From positions 114,128,240 to 114,192,239 of the forward strand of contig NC_051064.1 of the NCBI RefSeq assembly GCF_004664715.2: a stretch of DNA of 64,000 bases. Reading direction: 5' to 3'. Shown here piece after piece: positions 45,001 to 56,884 of the stretch. Both the position numbers and the translations under genes were made by a program. The notes below the pieces were generated by a model. That model had not been told where the DNA came from, ran no database searches, and was given only the letters and a program-made list of their open reading frames with translations. Within the stretch, counting starts at the first letter, position 1, and every line of letters starts with the position of its first letter. Origin of the DNA: Peromyscus leucopus (taxonomy: Eukaryota > Chordata > Mammalia > Rodentia > Cricetidae).

Positions 45001-48000
45001 CCTCAGGTCTGCCAGTGTCATTTTAGGGACTATGCCACTGTGAGGCAGCTGTCAGAATATAGTTTGGTTACCTGCCCAAACCTGAAGTTGTTATTCCTGT
45101 TATTCTGTTGTCTTATCTACCTCTCCTCCCTTTGTGGCTTTTTTCCTCCCTCCTTCCATTTTCCTCCTTCAAACATTCTGTTAGCCTCTGTAATGCACCA
45201 AGCATTGTGCCAGGGGCTGCGAATAAAGGCAGGAAAGAAGAAAAGGCCCTAGATCTTAGTGAATCTCCACGTTGATTATGAAGCATTCACAGAGCACTTT
45301 GATTGACAGTATGATCTATGTCAATTCAGGGATGTTATTACTTATTTTATTGTCTGCTTATCTATAAATAAAGTTCAACTTTCCATCTTCCCTGAACTAT
45401 ATTTACTTTGAAACTTCCAAGTAAGTAAAAATTTTCTACCTGTTTCCAAGATAGATTCTTGTACTGTTATTCATCTCTCATAACTCCAGGGAATATTCAA
45501 GTTGGAGTAGTTCTGCTTACCCTAAATTCTATCAGTCTAATTGGTGAAAGAACCTTATTTTGGTATTTTTTAATTACAAAATTGTCAACCTCTTTTGTAC
45601 TGCTAAATGTGTTGTCTCAGGTATGGCTGATTGGAGTTTTCATCCTAACTCAGCAGCCTTTGGATGCGTTTGATCTATAGGACTATTTTCTCTCTCTCAT
45701 AGACATTTTAATCTGCCCAAGGCTCAGAAGTAGATTGACGTGTGGTCTAGACTGAAAGCTCTTTGAAAAAGAGGCCATTTCTGATTCATTTCTGAAACCC
45801 TAGAATCTACAGATGATAGACACAGAGTAGACACTTGGGATGTTTGAGAAAGGCACCAAAGAGAGAAAGAATAAAAAAATAGAGAAGAGAAGTCAAAGTG
45901 AGGAAGAGGAGGTGAATAATAGAAAAGAGTTGCACATTTCATCAACTTCCATCACAGGAAGGAGGGTTTTTGTCATCCTGGTGGTAGTATAATATTAAGA
46001 GGGAGATTCTGAAGTAACCCAGACAGACATGACTGTTCAATTATATTTGATTTCCATGTCATAAAGTGGTAATCATAGTTCCAATTTCTTAAATTTATTA
46101 TAAAAGCTAAATAAGCTAATATTTATATAAAATACTTGGTAAACCACCCACCACTTACTGTACTTCACCAGAATTAATACTTACAGTTTTTGCCCTTTTA
46201 GTCATTTTCCTTCTTCTTATTTTCACCATGAGCCAGAAAATTCCATCCATTGGAAGCCTTATCTCTTAAACCCAGAATTTCCTAAAGTGTTCTGGGAAAT
46301 AGATGTTAATGGGTCTTACATAAAGGAAGGATTCATATTTAAATAAGTGTGAGGAGTACTGGATTCAAAATAAATTAACTGGATTATTTATATTAGTGCT
46401 TTTACCAAGATTAAGATATGCTAATGTGTATTATAGTTATTTAGTGGGGACCAGCACACTCAGCATTTCCTGGGGTTGTTACTCTAGTGCATCCTTTTCC
46501 TCTCTTTGTTCTTCCTTTGGAGTAGCCTATGGAATCAGTGCTTTTTAGAACTTGTTTGCTCAGTGCTTTAAAACAGTGACAGGCACTACTGAAATGCAGG
46601 ACTAGAAGCCAACTTGGAGTTACATGTGGAATAGTAAGGATCTATAGAATAATGTGGGTGTTGGTTCAAGAGCTTTTACTTTAAATTTGAGGGCTTAGTG
46701 AGGGTGTTTCTAGTGAAATCTCAAAGACAAATGGGATTTAGTTCATTTAAAATAATTAGTTGAGAAGAGTCTATATGTAAAAGGAAACATCATGCAGAGA
46801 AGAGAGGGGTGTTGGAAGCTTAATGAGATGAAAGATAAAACTGGAGAGCACATTTGTTGCAAATTTAGAAAGTTGTGGAAAAATATACACAAAACAGGAA
46901 AATCCCCTCAGATTTCTTCTCTAAAGGGACTACTCACTATTTTATCCTATTTCCTTTTCGTTCTTAACTTCCTTTTCTATAGTAGAGTGTAGAATATATA
47001 AAAATTTGCTGCGTAATCTTATGTGACATTCTAAGTACAAATAAGACTTGTGAAGAATTGCTTTGGAGCTTCAGTTTTGAAGGCTGCACATATTTCTGTT
47101 GCTGAGACCTGGAATGACCTTTACAGCTTTGAGGGAAGGATGACAGTTCTCTAAGCACTCCTCCGAGGATTTCTGTCACTGTTGCTCTGGTGAGGTGACT
47201 CCATGTTTAATATCACAAACCGCACATATTTATATGACTCTGACCAAGGCCACCCCTAAGGTGTGCATACACATGCCTATATTTACATTTGCAGGTGAGG
47301 TCTCTGTCTATATAATATTTGACTAAAAATTCTATTTCAGAATTCTTAGATCTGTGTGAAGTTCATGAATTTAGATGAAGATTTAGAATAACGGATAGAG
47401 AAGAAATATTTTACCTCTCTGTTTATTGTTCAGGTAGTGTGGTCCCAGCTTCCAGGCACCATCTATTCATATTCATTATTGCCAAATGCATGCTTCATAG
47501 CTGGTTTTATGCTTTCCACATGGAGAGCAAGCAGCAGCGCTGATGCTACTTGCAACATACAGTGCTTCTGAACATGTTTATACCAAAACAAAGTAGTATT
47601 ACCTCTAGTTTCCAGGTACCATTTATTTAATGTTTATTCCATCATTACTAATGGGGCTTCATCCTTCAGTATATGCTCACAAATGTTGGTTTCTAGTGAC
47701 TTTCTTAAAGGTTTCTGTGATGCTTGTTGTTGATCAACATGAATGAAATAGTCATCTTGATTGTATAAGAAAATGTGAATTTGTTTCTAGTTATATTAAA
47801 TATACCATTCAAGACTGTATAGCACAAACATACACCAACACATTTTCCAACAATGTTTCTCTGGTACTCTTAAGCTTTAGTCCATGTTCACTGCCTATCC
47901 AAATGTGCTCTCTGTCATTACATTGTTAACTTCCCCTATATGGTTTTATCATTAACTGATAGTGTGAGCACCATTCTGGTTGCCCAATATTACATAATCC

Positions 48001-49620
48001 TGAAAAATAATGTCTGACTAGCCAACAGAAATAATCTTCTTGCCTGGACATGCTCCTACAACTGGGACCTGGGATAATCCTTTAACTGGAAATTGCAAAT
48101 ATCCTCAGAGTATCTAGTTGCCTGTAACTAAGGGTAAAGGAATTGAGTGCACCTTGAATCTGAGAAAGAGGGCTGGAAGACCCTGCCCAGTCTTACTACC
48201 AGACATGGATGATCACAGGTACCAGGAAGGGACTTAAAATATTTCAGGTTAGGCAATAAGACACAACCAGAACTTACCCTCATGATGTCCTGCCTAGGTA
48301 TGCATAGCCAGTCCAGGCACTAAATAGGCATTTAAACATGTTTCAGATACCCCAAAGTTTGAGACTAAGAGACAGGGTCTCTACCTATGAGAGCCAGAAG
48401 GTGTTACTAAAGCTGGTACAGAAATTTCTGGCTCAGTAACAAATCTGAAATAAATGCTTCCCACCTCCCCCTCAGAAGAATACCCACAGTAGGCAGGTAG
48501 GGTGTTATGTGGGAGCTGAGTACATTCATTTCAGGAAAACAAATGCCGTTTCCGCTATTGTTAAAGAAATGTTATGTCCCTACAACAGAAATAACTGAAT
48601 TCTGCAAACAACTATATAAATGTTGGAGGCATGATTTTTACTTTACAAGGAATAGATATTGAAAGTAACAACAGCAATAGTAACATCAGCAGTAAGTATA
48701 ATAGTTGAAGCCTACTGAACACCTGTTACAGTAGAGGAAGATTATGTGTGTGTGTTACCTTTATCCTCCTATTGTCCTACAAACTGGCTGAGATCTCCTT
48801 TGGCAATATGAAGAAACGAAGATTCAGAAAAGTAAGGTCATTTTGTACCCAAATAACTCAGCTAATGAGTGACAGACAGTCAGGACCCCTCCTTTTGTAA
48901 TCCAAGTTATTTGTGATGAATTTGTTTTACCTGTTTTAAGTGAGACTGCATAGACCACTTGAGGGTACAAAACGACAGCCCTTCCTTCTAGAATACAGAC
49001 TGATAGCAGTACATAGTGGGGGTGTTAGATATAGCTGGTGACCTGGAATTCCTCACACCTAACCCAAGACAGTACTTTATCACTCCCCTGTCTTGTCTGC
49101 TTGAAGAATATTCTGTTCTTTAAGCCTGCAGTCTCTCCATTTTCCTCAACAAACTGTTGGTTATTTTTTCTAATCGCGTTTATCCAACAGCAGTTTGCTC
49201 CTCAGTGAGCTATAATTAGATTGTTCTCCCTTAAATAAGCAGGCATCTCCTAGTAGATGACCTTCAGGCTGTTGGCTGGCCTTAAAGGAACAGTCTTCAC
49301 TGGTACTTTAAGGTCATGACTCTTCTTCTGTGAGCTTCTTTGGAAATTGACAGGCCCAGATGCTAACTGTGTGGACTTGATTAGGTTGGTCTTTTTGCTG
49401 GGTCAGGTTTTCTCTAATAGGAAATGGTATCAAGGATAGAATATTGGAGTCAATGAGACAGAGTAAAATTACTAATCTTTTTTTCCAAACTCATGTGTTG
49501 CAGCAGACTCAAATTGGGCACATGACCTAAAATGTTCTCATGTAACCATGGGGCTATTTGGAATCACAGCACTCTTGGTTAAATCTTGCCTCTCTGTTTA
49601 TATCTATCTGTTTGTTAGAG
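42008..49620. other. Noncoding with relic repeats
   Basis: Visible relics: MIR (+) at about 42560-42790 ('tagtgtcagggaaagttacttcaattctaatg', 'cacctgatacatagcaaatactcagtag'); an L1 3' UTR fragment (-) near 44010-44120; a pyrimidine-rich CTCCT tract at 44881-44937; and MIR (-) at about 48690-48900. The remainder looks unique. No exon was recognised; frames are short and featureless. Confidence 0.5.
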
Positions 49621-49622
49621 GC

Positions 49623-50320
49623 TGTGGGAGCCCAGCTAGGAGACTGGCTTCCACATTTTATGACAGGGTACTCTTGAGGAGAGAGGGATAAGAGATATTA
49701 GATAGAAGGATAGAGGGAAGAGAAACAGATAGAAACACAGGCTAGCCTCAGGAGGGCCTGGATCATTATCCACCAGCCCCTTCTGTCTCTTCTAAAGGGC
49801 TATTTATAGGAATGCCAAGGGGTGGTGTTGCTGGAGGACTTCTCTCCAGGTTCCCCAAGCCCTGCAGTCCCACAATCCACTTATAAAATAATCACTCAGA
49901 TGCTTATATCACTTATAAACTGTATGGCCGTGGCAGGCTTCTTGCTAATTGTTCTTTTATCTTAAATTAACCCATTTCTATAAATCTATACCTTGCCACG
50001 TGGCTGGTGGCTTACCAGTGTCTTCACATGCTGCTTGTCCTGGCGGTGGCTGCAGTGTCTCCCCTCAGCCTTCTGTTTCCCAGAATTCTCCTCTCTCCTT
50101 GTCCCACCTACTTCCTGCCTGGTCACTGGCCATCAGTGTTTTATTTATATAGAACAATATCCACAGCAGGTGGAGCAAAAGACCTCCCCTAGCACAGCCA
50201 AATGTAGACTCTTTCCAGTCACCTGGTAAACACACACATAGTCAAGCAATCCTCTAATGCAGCCCTGCTGGGTAGATCAAGCTCAGATCTCACTAGGAAA
50301 CCTTGTGGGCCTCCACAACA
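49623..50320 (+). mobile_element. ERV LTR interrupted by another LTR
   Basis: The outer LTR starts TGTGGGAGCC at 49623 and ends CCACAACA at 50320. Its two parts (49623-49825 and 50169-50320) join as 'aatgccaaggggtgg/agcaaaagacctcccc' once the inner LTR is removed. A clear target duplication for the outer LTR was not found. It is probably an ERVK-like solo LTR; the family is uncertain. Confidence 0.6.
49826..50168 (-). mobile_element. Solo LTR nested in the outer LTR
   Basis: This 343-bp LTR reads TGCTGTGGATATTG...CCAGCAACA on the minus strand. The wording 'taagccaccagccacgtggcaaggtatagatttatagaaatgggttaattt' is a very common cricetid LTR sequence. The 5-bp duplication GGTGG flanks it (49821-49825 and 50169-50173). 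It inserted after the outer LTR. Confidence 0.72.
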
Positions 50321-51234
50321 GGCAAGTCATTGCAACTTTCTGATAATTCAGACGCTTTTATCCCACACCAAGGATTCACTAGATATGTTGTTTTCGATGT
50401 CATTTTGCAGGATACTTTGGACAGGCAAGAATGTTTGTGATGTCTCCCCTTGCAGATGTCTGTGGACAGAAAGGCCATTTCTCCTCTGTCTCTTACATCC
50501 TCTGCTTCACTGAGGCTGTCTTCTCACCCTTGTGGCTTTCCCATCAGGTTAGAAGCATCAGCTTTGTGTTGGCCCCACCACTAAGATGTTGAAGCTAATG
50601 AGTTGTGACTCCCTCTGTCCCGAGTCCTCATACTTTTAGCTTGGAAGTGTGAGATTCCCTAGCTGCTCATTGCTACTTTCAGAATCTTAGATTAGCTATT
50701 GTGATAATGGGTGAGGTAGGGGAAAAAAGTAGATTGCCTTCTTTAGCCTAGTATTGGGACTACATAGGGAGTATGGTGTGTTCTTTACGGCACCATCACA
50801 CTTCGTGGAATCCCTCTAGGTCCTTTCTAAGTTTCCTATTCATGGGTTCTGGGCATCAGTGCCCATGTGTCAAGCGTACACAATGGACTTTGACACTCAC
50901 CACCACATCCCACTTCATAAAGGCCAATTCCCCAGTTGCCCTAGGATCCTCTTGGGAAAGGGAATTCCCAATTCTCTGAGTCTGGTTCCTTCTTTTCTAC
51001 CATATTTGTTTATTTGCTTGCAAGGTCACTTATTAAGTCAGACACTCAGCTCTCCTTTTTCAGTTGACAGAACTATTGAAATGGTTATGAGCATATTCAC
51101 ATTGTGACCCCACATGGTATCAGATATTTAAATAGAAGATCTTGTCCTCATGATTAGGACCACAAGCTCTTCGGGCAAAATATTGACCTCTAAATCCGGA
51201 ATATTCTACTTAAATGTGTGATCTGAAGCCAAAG
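50321..51234. other. Noncoding, no clear feature
   Basis: No exon, RNA gene or repeat could be supported here. Confidence 0.4.
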
Positions 51235-51815
51235 TGTTTCTTTTAAATTTTGTTTTTAAAAAATTATATTATCCCTCCCTTTTCCCCCAGTCCCTTCCAT
51301 ATTCTCTTCAAATCTATGGCCTCTTACTTTAATACAAATAAATAAATATATAAATACTACTTACTGAGTCCATTTAATGTTGCTTGAATGTATATGTTTT
51401 TAAAGCTGACAACTTGGTATTGGATAATCAAGAGGGGGCACATCCCCAAGGAAAACGAATTCTCCCTTTCTCAGCAGGCAATAATTGTTTGCTGCTCTCT
51501 CTTTAGGGATGGAACATTGGCATATCAACTGGTGGGTCATTGTGCAGGTCTCGTTTAGGCAACCATATTGTTGAGATTGTCTGGGTATAGCTTCCCTGTC
51601 GTATCTAGAAAACAGTCTCACAGCAGACTCCCTGGTCATCTGACTCTTAAAAGCTTTCTCCCCCTCTTCCACGATGTTCCTTGAGAGTTGGATATAGGAT
51701 TTGTATTGTAGTTGTATTACTTGAAGCCAGGCACCACGTAATTAGTTGTTGCCTGCATCTTGACTAGTTATGGCTTTCTGTAATGGTCTCTGTCTGCTAC
51801 AAAAAGAAGAGAAAT
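51235..51815 (-). mobile_element. Rodent L1 3' UTR fragment (Lx-like)
   Basis: The plus strand shows 'aacttggtattggataatcaagaggggg', 'aacagtctcacagcagactccctggtcatctgactc' and 'tagttatggctttctgtaatggtctctgtctgctac'. It is homologous to 28780-30230 and 5692-6165. Confidence 0.65.
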
Positions 51816-52238
51816 TGAATTCTTAATTTTCTCTACTTATAAAATAGGAACATTAATGCTATGTAATATAATATAATAACTGCCTAGGAAATAAATGAGA
51901 TAGCACACACAAAATGATTAACACTGGGCCTCAAATGTAGTAAATGTTAGAGGAAACTAGCTGTTATAACTAAGATACATAATAATTCTATAGACAGTAT
52001 TATTACTCCTATGGTGAATGAAAACCTAAGACTAATGTAGGTTTGGAATATTTTTTAACTTAAAGAGCTGTCAAAGGGTATCACTGAAATTCAAAACAGG
52101 CAGTTTTTCATGGTCCTTATTTTATGAATCAGAGACATTATTAGATAGTGCTGGATGACAAGAATGGAGGGGAGAAAATAGTATATGATTAAACAAAAGC
52201 AAACAATTCAATCCAATCAACATACCTACAAGGGAGGT

Positions 52239-52483
52239 GGGGAAAAAAGAAGGAGGAGGAGGAGGAGGAGGAGGAGGAGGAGGAGAAGGAGAAGGAGAAG
52301 GAGGAGGAGGAGAAGGAGAAGAAGAAGAAGAAGAAGAAGAAGAAGAAGAAGAAGAAGGAGAAGGAGAAGGAGAAGGAGAAGGAGAAGGAGAAGAAGAAGA
52401 AGAAGAAGAAGAAGAAGAAGAAGAAGAAGAAGAAGAAGAAGAAGAAGAAGAAGAAGAAGAAGAAGAAGAAGAAGAAGAAGAAA
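52239..52483 (+). repeat. 245-nt uninterrupted homopurine tract (GGA/GAA)n
   Basis: Every base from 52239 to 52483 is A or G. It is built of GGA, GAA and GGAGAA blocks. A CAG/CAA-like stretch follows. The long Arg-, Gly/Glu- and Leu-only frames over it are artefacts. Such mirror-like purine tracts can form triplex DNA. Confidence 0.97.
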
Positions 52484-52514
52484 CAGCAACAGCAACAACA
52501 TCAGCAGCTACCTG

Positions 52515-52975
52515 TCTGTATTAGTCAGTTTTCTAAAGGAGCAAAACCAATAGATTCAATATATATGTTAAAGGGGGATTTATTACACTGGCTTACAGGA
52601 TGTGGTCCATTGATGTCCATCAATGACCGTCTCATACTGGAAAGGCAAAGGATTTGGTATTGTTCAGTCCATAGGGCTGGATGTTCCAGAAGTCCCAATG
52701 TGACATTGTAGTCCCAGAGAATTCCTAGAGAGAGTTTGGCCTTCAGTCTAAGTCTGAATCTTGAAGAAGCTGGGTTCTGAAAACATTGAAGGAATGCTCC
52801 AGAAACAGGGTAGTTGAAGTTGGCATGGAGAGTGGAAGCAAGCTGGCAAAAATTAAAGTATCCTTCTTTCAGATTCTGTGATGTGGGCTGCTACTAGAAG
52901 ATGCCACCCGGTTTTATAGTGGGTTGCATTGTTTCAAATAATCTCCCACATGTTAGGCAAATGCTGTATCATGGA
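52515..52975. mobile_element. Old dispersed repeat, class unsettled
   Basis: 'ctgtattagtcagttttctaaaggagcaaaaccaatagattc' and 'gggggatttattacactggcttacagg' are common openings of mammalian and rodent dispersed repeats. I could not assign a family. Confidence 0.45.
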
Positions 52976-52997
52976 ACCTTATCCTGGCCATCATTTT

Positions 52998-53125
52998 ACT
53001 TTTCATTTGGGACAATGTCTCACAAAGTTGCCCAGGATAGCCTTGACCTCACTCTGTAAACCAGACAGGCCTTGACCATCTTACCTTCCTGTCTCACCCT
53101 CCAGGGTAGCTGGGATTCCAGTTCT
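52998..53125 (-). mobile_element. Old monomeric B1-like SINE
   Basis: 'gggacaatgtctcacaaagttgcccaggatagccttgacctc' and 'ccagggtagctgggattcc' match a diverged 7SL-derived monomer on the minus strand. Confidence 0.6.
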
Positions 53126-53678
53126 GCACTCTGAATCTGGCACCTGTCTTCCATATTTAAAGGTTGTTCTTCCCGGTGCTGCTCCTCTCACGACACTCAC
53201 GACTATGTGATTACCCCTGGCAACAGGACTTGGTAAAAGATCCCTTCTCCCCAAGTCCTCCCATCTTCGCCTGTTTCCCTTCATGCAGCTGAGCGGACAC
53301 AAGCCTGTCTTGCCCTAGCCACCTTCTCCCCTGCCTGTTTTGTTCACCTGTGCCACGGTCTCTTTGGAGCTTCCCCAGTCCTGACCAGTTCCTCGACTGC
53401 TGACACCAGCCCCTCTGCCAGGCTGCCTGGAAAAGTCCTATCTTTCGGTCAACACATAGCCCAAGTGCCTCTGGTCTGTGATGGCTTTCACAGTTCTGCA
53501 GGTGACTAGCAGATCACTGCTCATGGGCTCTGCCTTTTGAACTTTTCTCTCAATAATATTTGCCACTAAGTTGTTATTGTCTATTTGTCAGTCTGAGTCA
53601 GCTTAGGCCTTGAGGTCAAATGACCTATCTCTTTCATGTGAGGGATTCTATCACTCTCACCAGAGATCTGAGGGAATA

Positions 53679-53681
<3 letters not shown>

Positions 53682-53709
<28 letters not shown>

Positions 53710-53776
53710 CTGTGTGTGTGTGTGTCTGTGTCTGTGTGTCTGTGTGTCTGTGTCTGTGTGTGTGTGTGTGTGTGTT
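53682..53776. repeat. Interrupted (TG)n microsatellite
   Basis: TG units with regular 'tgtctg' interruptions. The overlapping frames on both strands are artefacts. Confidence 0.96.
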
Positions 53777-53779
53777 GCA

Positions 53780-56530
53780 TATGTGCGTGCACATATGTGT
53801 GTACATGGGTGCAACTGAAAAGAAAATCACTGAAGTGATCTAAGCCTTTGTTTGTGACTATGAGATATAAGTAGGAGACAGTGATGGCTTAATCCTCATT
53901 AAACCTAATGACAGATTCAGGCTGCTTTTAACACAAGTCGCTGGCCCTGGACTGCCTGCCCTCCTGCTCTCCCATCTTCATTTCTCTCTTTTCCTACTTT
54001 CTTTGTGTCTGCCTTCCTACCTCCCTTATGCCTATTGTGTTTGTGTTTGGAACACAGAAAAGTAATCCATTTTTCTTATGCCTTATTACATTTGTAAAGC
54101 TTCTTCAATGATTGGCACCATGCACTGGAAAGGTTCCCTCCCCTGAAAGCCCTTTAAAATAACCCCTTTTACAGAGTTCTAGCACAGCTTTTGGTGCCTG
54201 CACATAGCCATCAGCAGCCAGTGACATATTGTCTCAAACTCTTTCCCTGATAATCTTCTCATAGGTTCTAAATAAAGCAGGATAAGAGTGTTCAGAGTAT
54301 TTTCTCACTATTTGCTTCATATCATCACCTTGCTGGTATGAGAACCAAGACAGGCTATAATCTGTACCTTACAGGTAGGGAAAGAACTCGGAAGAAATGT
54401 GTGTGTAGTCACTGTTTAGGCTTGTTAATGTGCCTTACACCATGGAAGATCCTTCCCTCTTTACTAGCAAAACCATTTTCAATAGCATTGAGGCAATTTT
54501 TTACTGGAGAACCAGCTCAGTATGGGTTGGCAAATGACATATGGAGATAAAATGGTGAAGGAGTTGCTGCTGGGAAAATAGCATGTTAAGGGTTGTATCC
54601 TAAAGAGTGGTAATTTTAGTAATTGCTGACTTCTCTATCTTTGTTTTTGTTTTTCTACTTTTCTCCCTATGACTTAATGTATATAGATGATTTGTATTGA
54701 TTCCTTCCTGGGGAAATCTTTAAGTTAGTTTTCCTTTTATTTGGAGGCTTCTAGATGTGACCCTAGAATATTCTAGAAAACTTAATTCACTCATCATAAA
54801 TCAAATATTTCCTGAGTAACAGCTCCATGCCAGGCCTTGTCTAGGCACTGAGGAGATACAAAATTGCCACATGTCCTTCTCTTGTGGAGCGTGTAGTCAG
54901 TGCAGTGATAAGTATAACTGCACCAAATGCAGGTGAAACAGAGACAGGCAAGCGTACCAAATGACAGACATAAGCATTTTTTTTCAAGGTTCTGCCTAGG
55001 GGCATGTAAGGTAAGGGGTAACATTTTACATACAGCATGGAAAACTTCTTCAAGCTTAAACAGTCCTTGGGTTGAGTCTTGAGAGATTCATGAAGCAGTG
55101 CTGCCTGAGTGAGCAACAGGGAGGATATCACAGACAGACAGGAGTGTGTGCCCAGAGGTAACAGTGTGGTGTGCTTCAAGAACAACCAGCAATAGGCTCA
55201 GCATGCCCCTCCCCCTTTAACGTGTGAATGGACATGGAGAGCAATTAAGGTAGATGTGTAGTGGGAGGTAGGAGGGGGGCATACAACACTGTATAGTTGT
55301 CCCGAGGAACACAGAAGGGGGCAGGGAACAGTGCAGACATCATTTTGTCCATATTCCTGTCTGGTGGGGATGGAGTGGTATGAAGGCTTGTAATTGAACT
55401 GGAAGGTTTGGGTTCTGTTTATTTTTTGTACTCTTAACAGATTTAGTGAGGGTGCTTATGGCTTGGAACATGTCCAAGCCTATTTGTTCACCTATAAAAT
55501 TGGATAATATCTGACCTATTCATTGTATAAGAGAATTTTAAGAAGAAAATGAAGAACATGGTATGAAAAAATTATGTAGTTTTAAAATTTTACTCATTGT
55601 ACTGTATAATATTTTATTAATATATTAAGTGTATTTTCAACAAGCATTTAGACATTCTTCAGATAATAAAACAAGCACCTTCAATAAAAAGTTTTGTGAT
55701 TGCTGACTTGGACCATTATTCCATGTTAAATTTCATGACACTAAAGGCATAAAGATAGGTGAAGAGAAAGGAAAGAAAATGATATTTGTTGAACACTTAT
55801 GGGGCTAATACCACACTATGTTCTTTGCTTACCTTAAGTCATTTTGTTGGGATATAACTATTTCCTCCCAGCTTAACCTGACCATTATTATGGAGCAGAG
55901 ATTTCAGGGCTGACCTACAAAAATAACCTTGGCCCCAGTAGTCATGGCAACAAACTAAACAAAACAATATTCTGAAAGCTAGGCTATGGTAATTGTAACA
56001 CCCTCTCTAGACGAATGAGAGGGGAAAAGGTCCTGGAATTACTCATAGCACTCCCTCCAGCTTCTCCATTGCAGGTGATCTTAGGACATCAGGAGATGCT
56101 AGGATACATAGGCAATGGAAAGTTAGCCGAGGGTGACACAGCTTTCACGAAATTGTTACCCATGATGGGGTGGGTGATGCAAGTTTTTAAGTCATCAATT
56201 CTCCTGTAGGTAACTCTTCATCCAATTACCATAAGTATGTCTAATAAACTTGGATAGGATGTTTTCTTTGATTTGTTTTCAGTATCCTGTCTTCGTGAAT
56301 AAATGCTTGTTCTCATATCCCTAGGAAAGTAATATCTTAATACCTACATACAGGCAGATGTTATTATTTCATTTTATATATGTATAAACAAGGCTAGAAA
56401 TATTTTAACAATTCATTCAAGGGCTCCAAACTAGTTACTGGTAAAGCAAGAATTAAATATGTTTTAGTCTAAATCTTACATCTGTCTCTATGCATTGAGT
56501 TTGTTGCTATATTGTCTTACCTTCCTTTTT
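53780..56530. other. Noncoding with weak relics
   Basis: A stretch at about 54790-54910 ('atatttcctgagtaacagctccatgccaggccttgtctaggcactgagg') is a widespread ancient mammalian repeat type. Weak MIR relics lie near 54310-54380 and 56320-56490. No gene recognised. Confidence 0.45.
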
Positions 56531-56539
56531 TTTTAGTGA

Positions 56540-56880
56540 AATACAAGGCAGGATGACTTTATAAAGAAAGGAGGTTTATTCAGATCATAATTTTGGAGGC
56601 TGACAGTTAGAGATCAGACTGCTATGTTGATTCAGCCTCTGATGAGGAGCAAATAGCCTTATGAAATGAGCATTTGCTGAGAGTGAAAGATCCCATTATC
56701 AAACATGAAGCCACACAGGAACTCCTGGGCCTGGCTGGTTTTTATATCAGCTTATTTTCTTGATAGGCTTGAAGTTCCACAAGAGTTACCTTAATCTTTT
56801 CTGAAGACAACTTCCCCGTTGATCTAAAGGCCTCTCACTAGACTCCTGGTTTCATATTATCTCTCACCATTGTGACACTA
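56540..56880. mobile_element. Old dispersed repeat, class unsettled
   Basis: 'gactttataaagaaaggaggtttattcagatcataattttggaggctgacagttag' is the wording of an ancient repeat of LTR or L1 3'-end type. A similar start is seen at about 63895 at the right window edge. Confidence 0.4.
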
Positions 56881-56884
56881 GGAA

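Noticed and set aside
52185..52553. Arginine-rich, Gly/Glu-rich and leucine-only frames over 52.2-52.5 kb
   Set aside because: They are translations of the GGA/GAA purine repeat in different frames.
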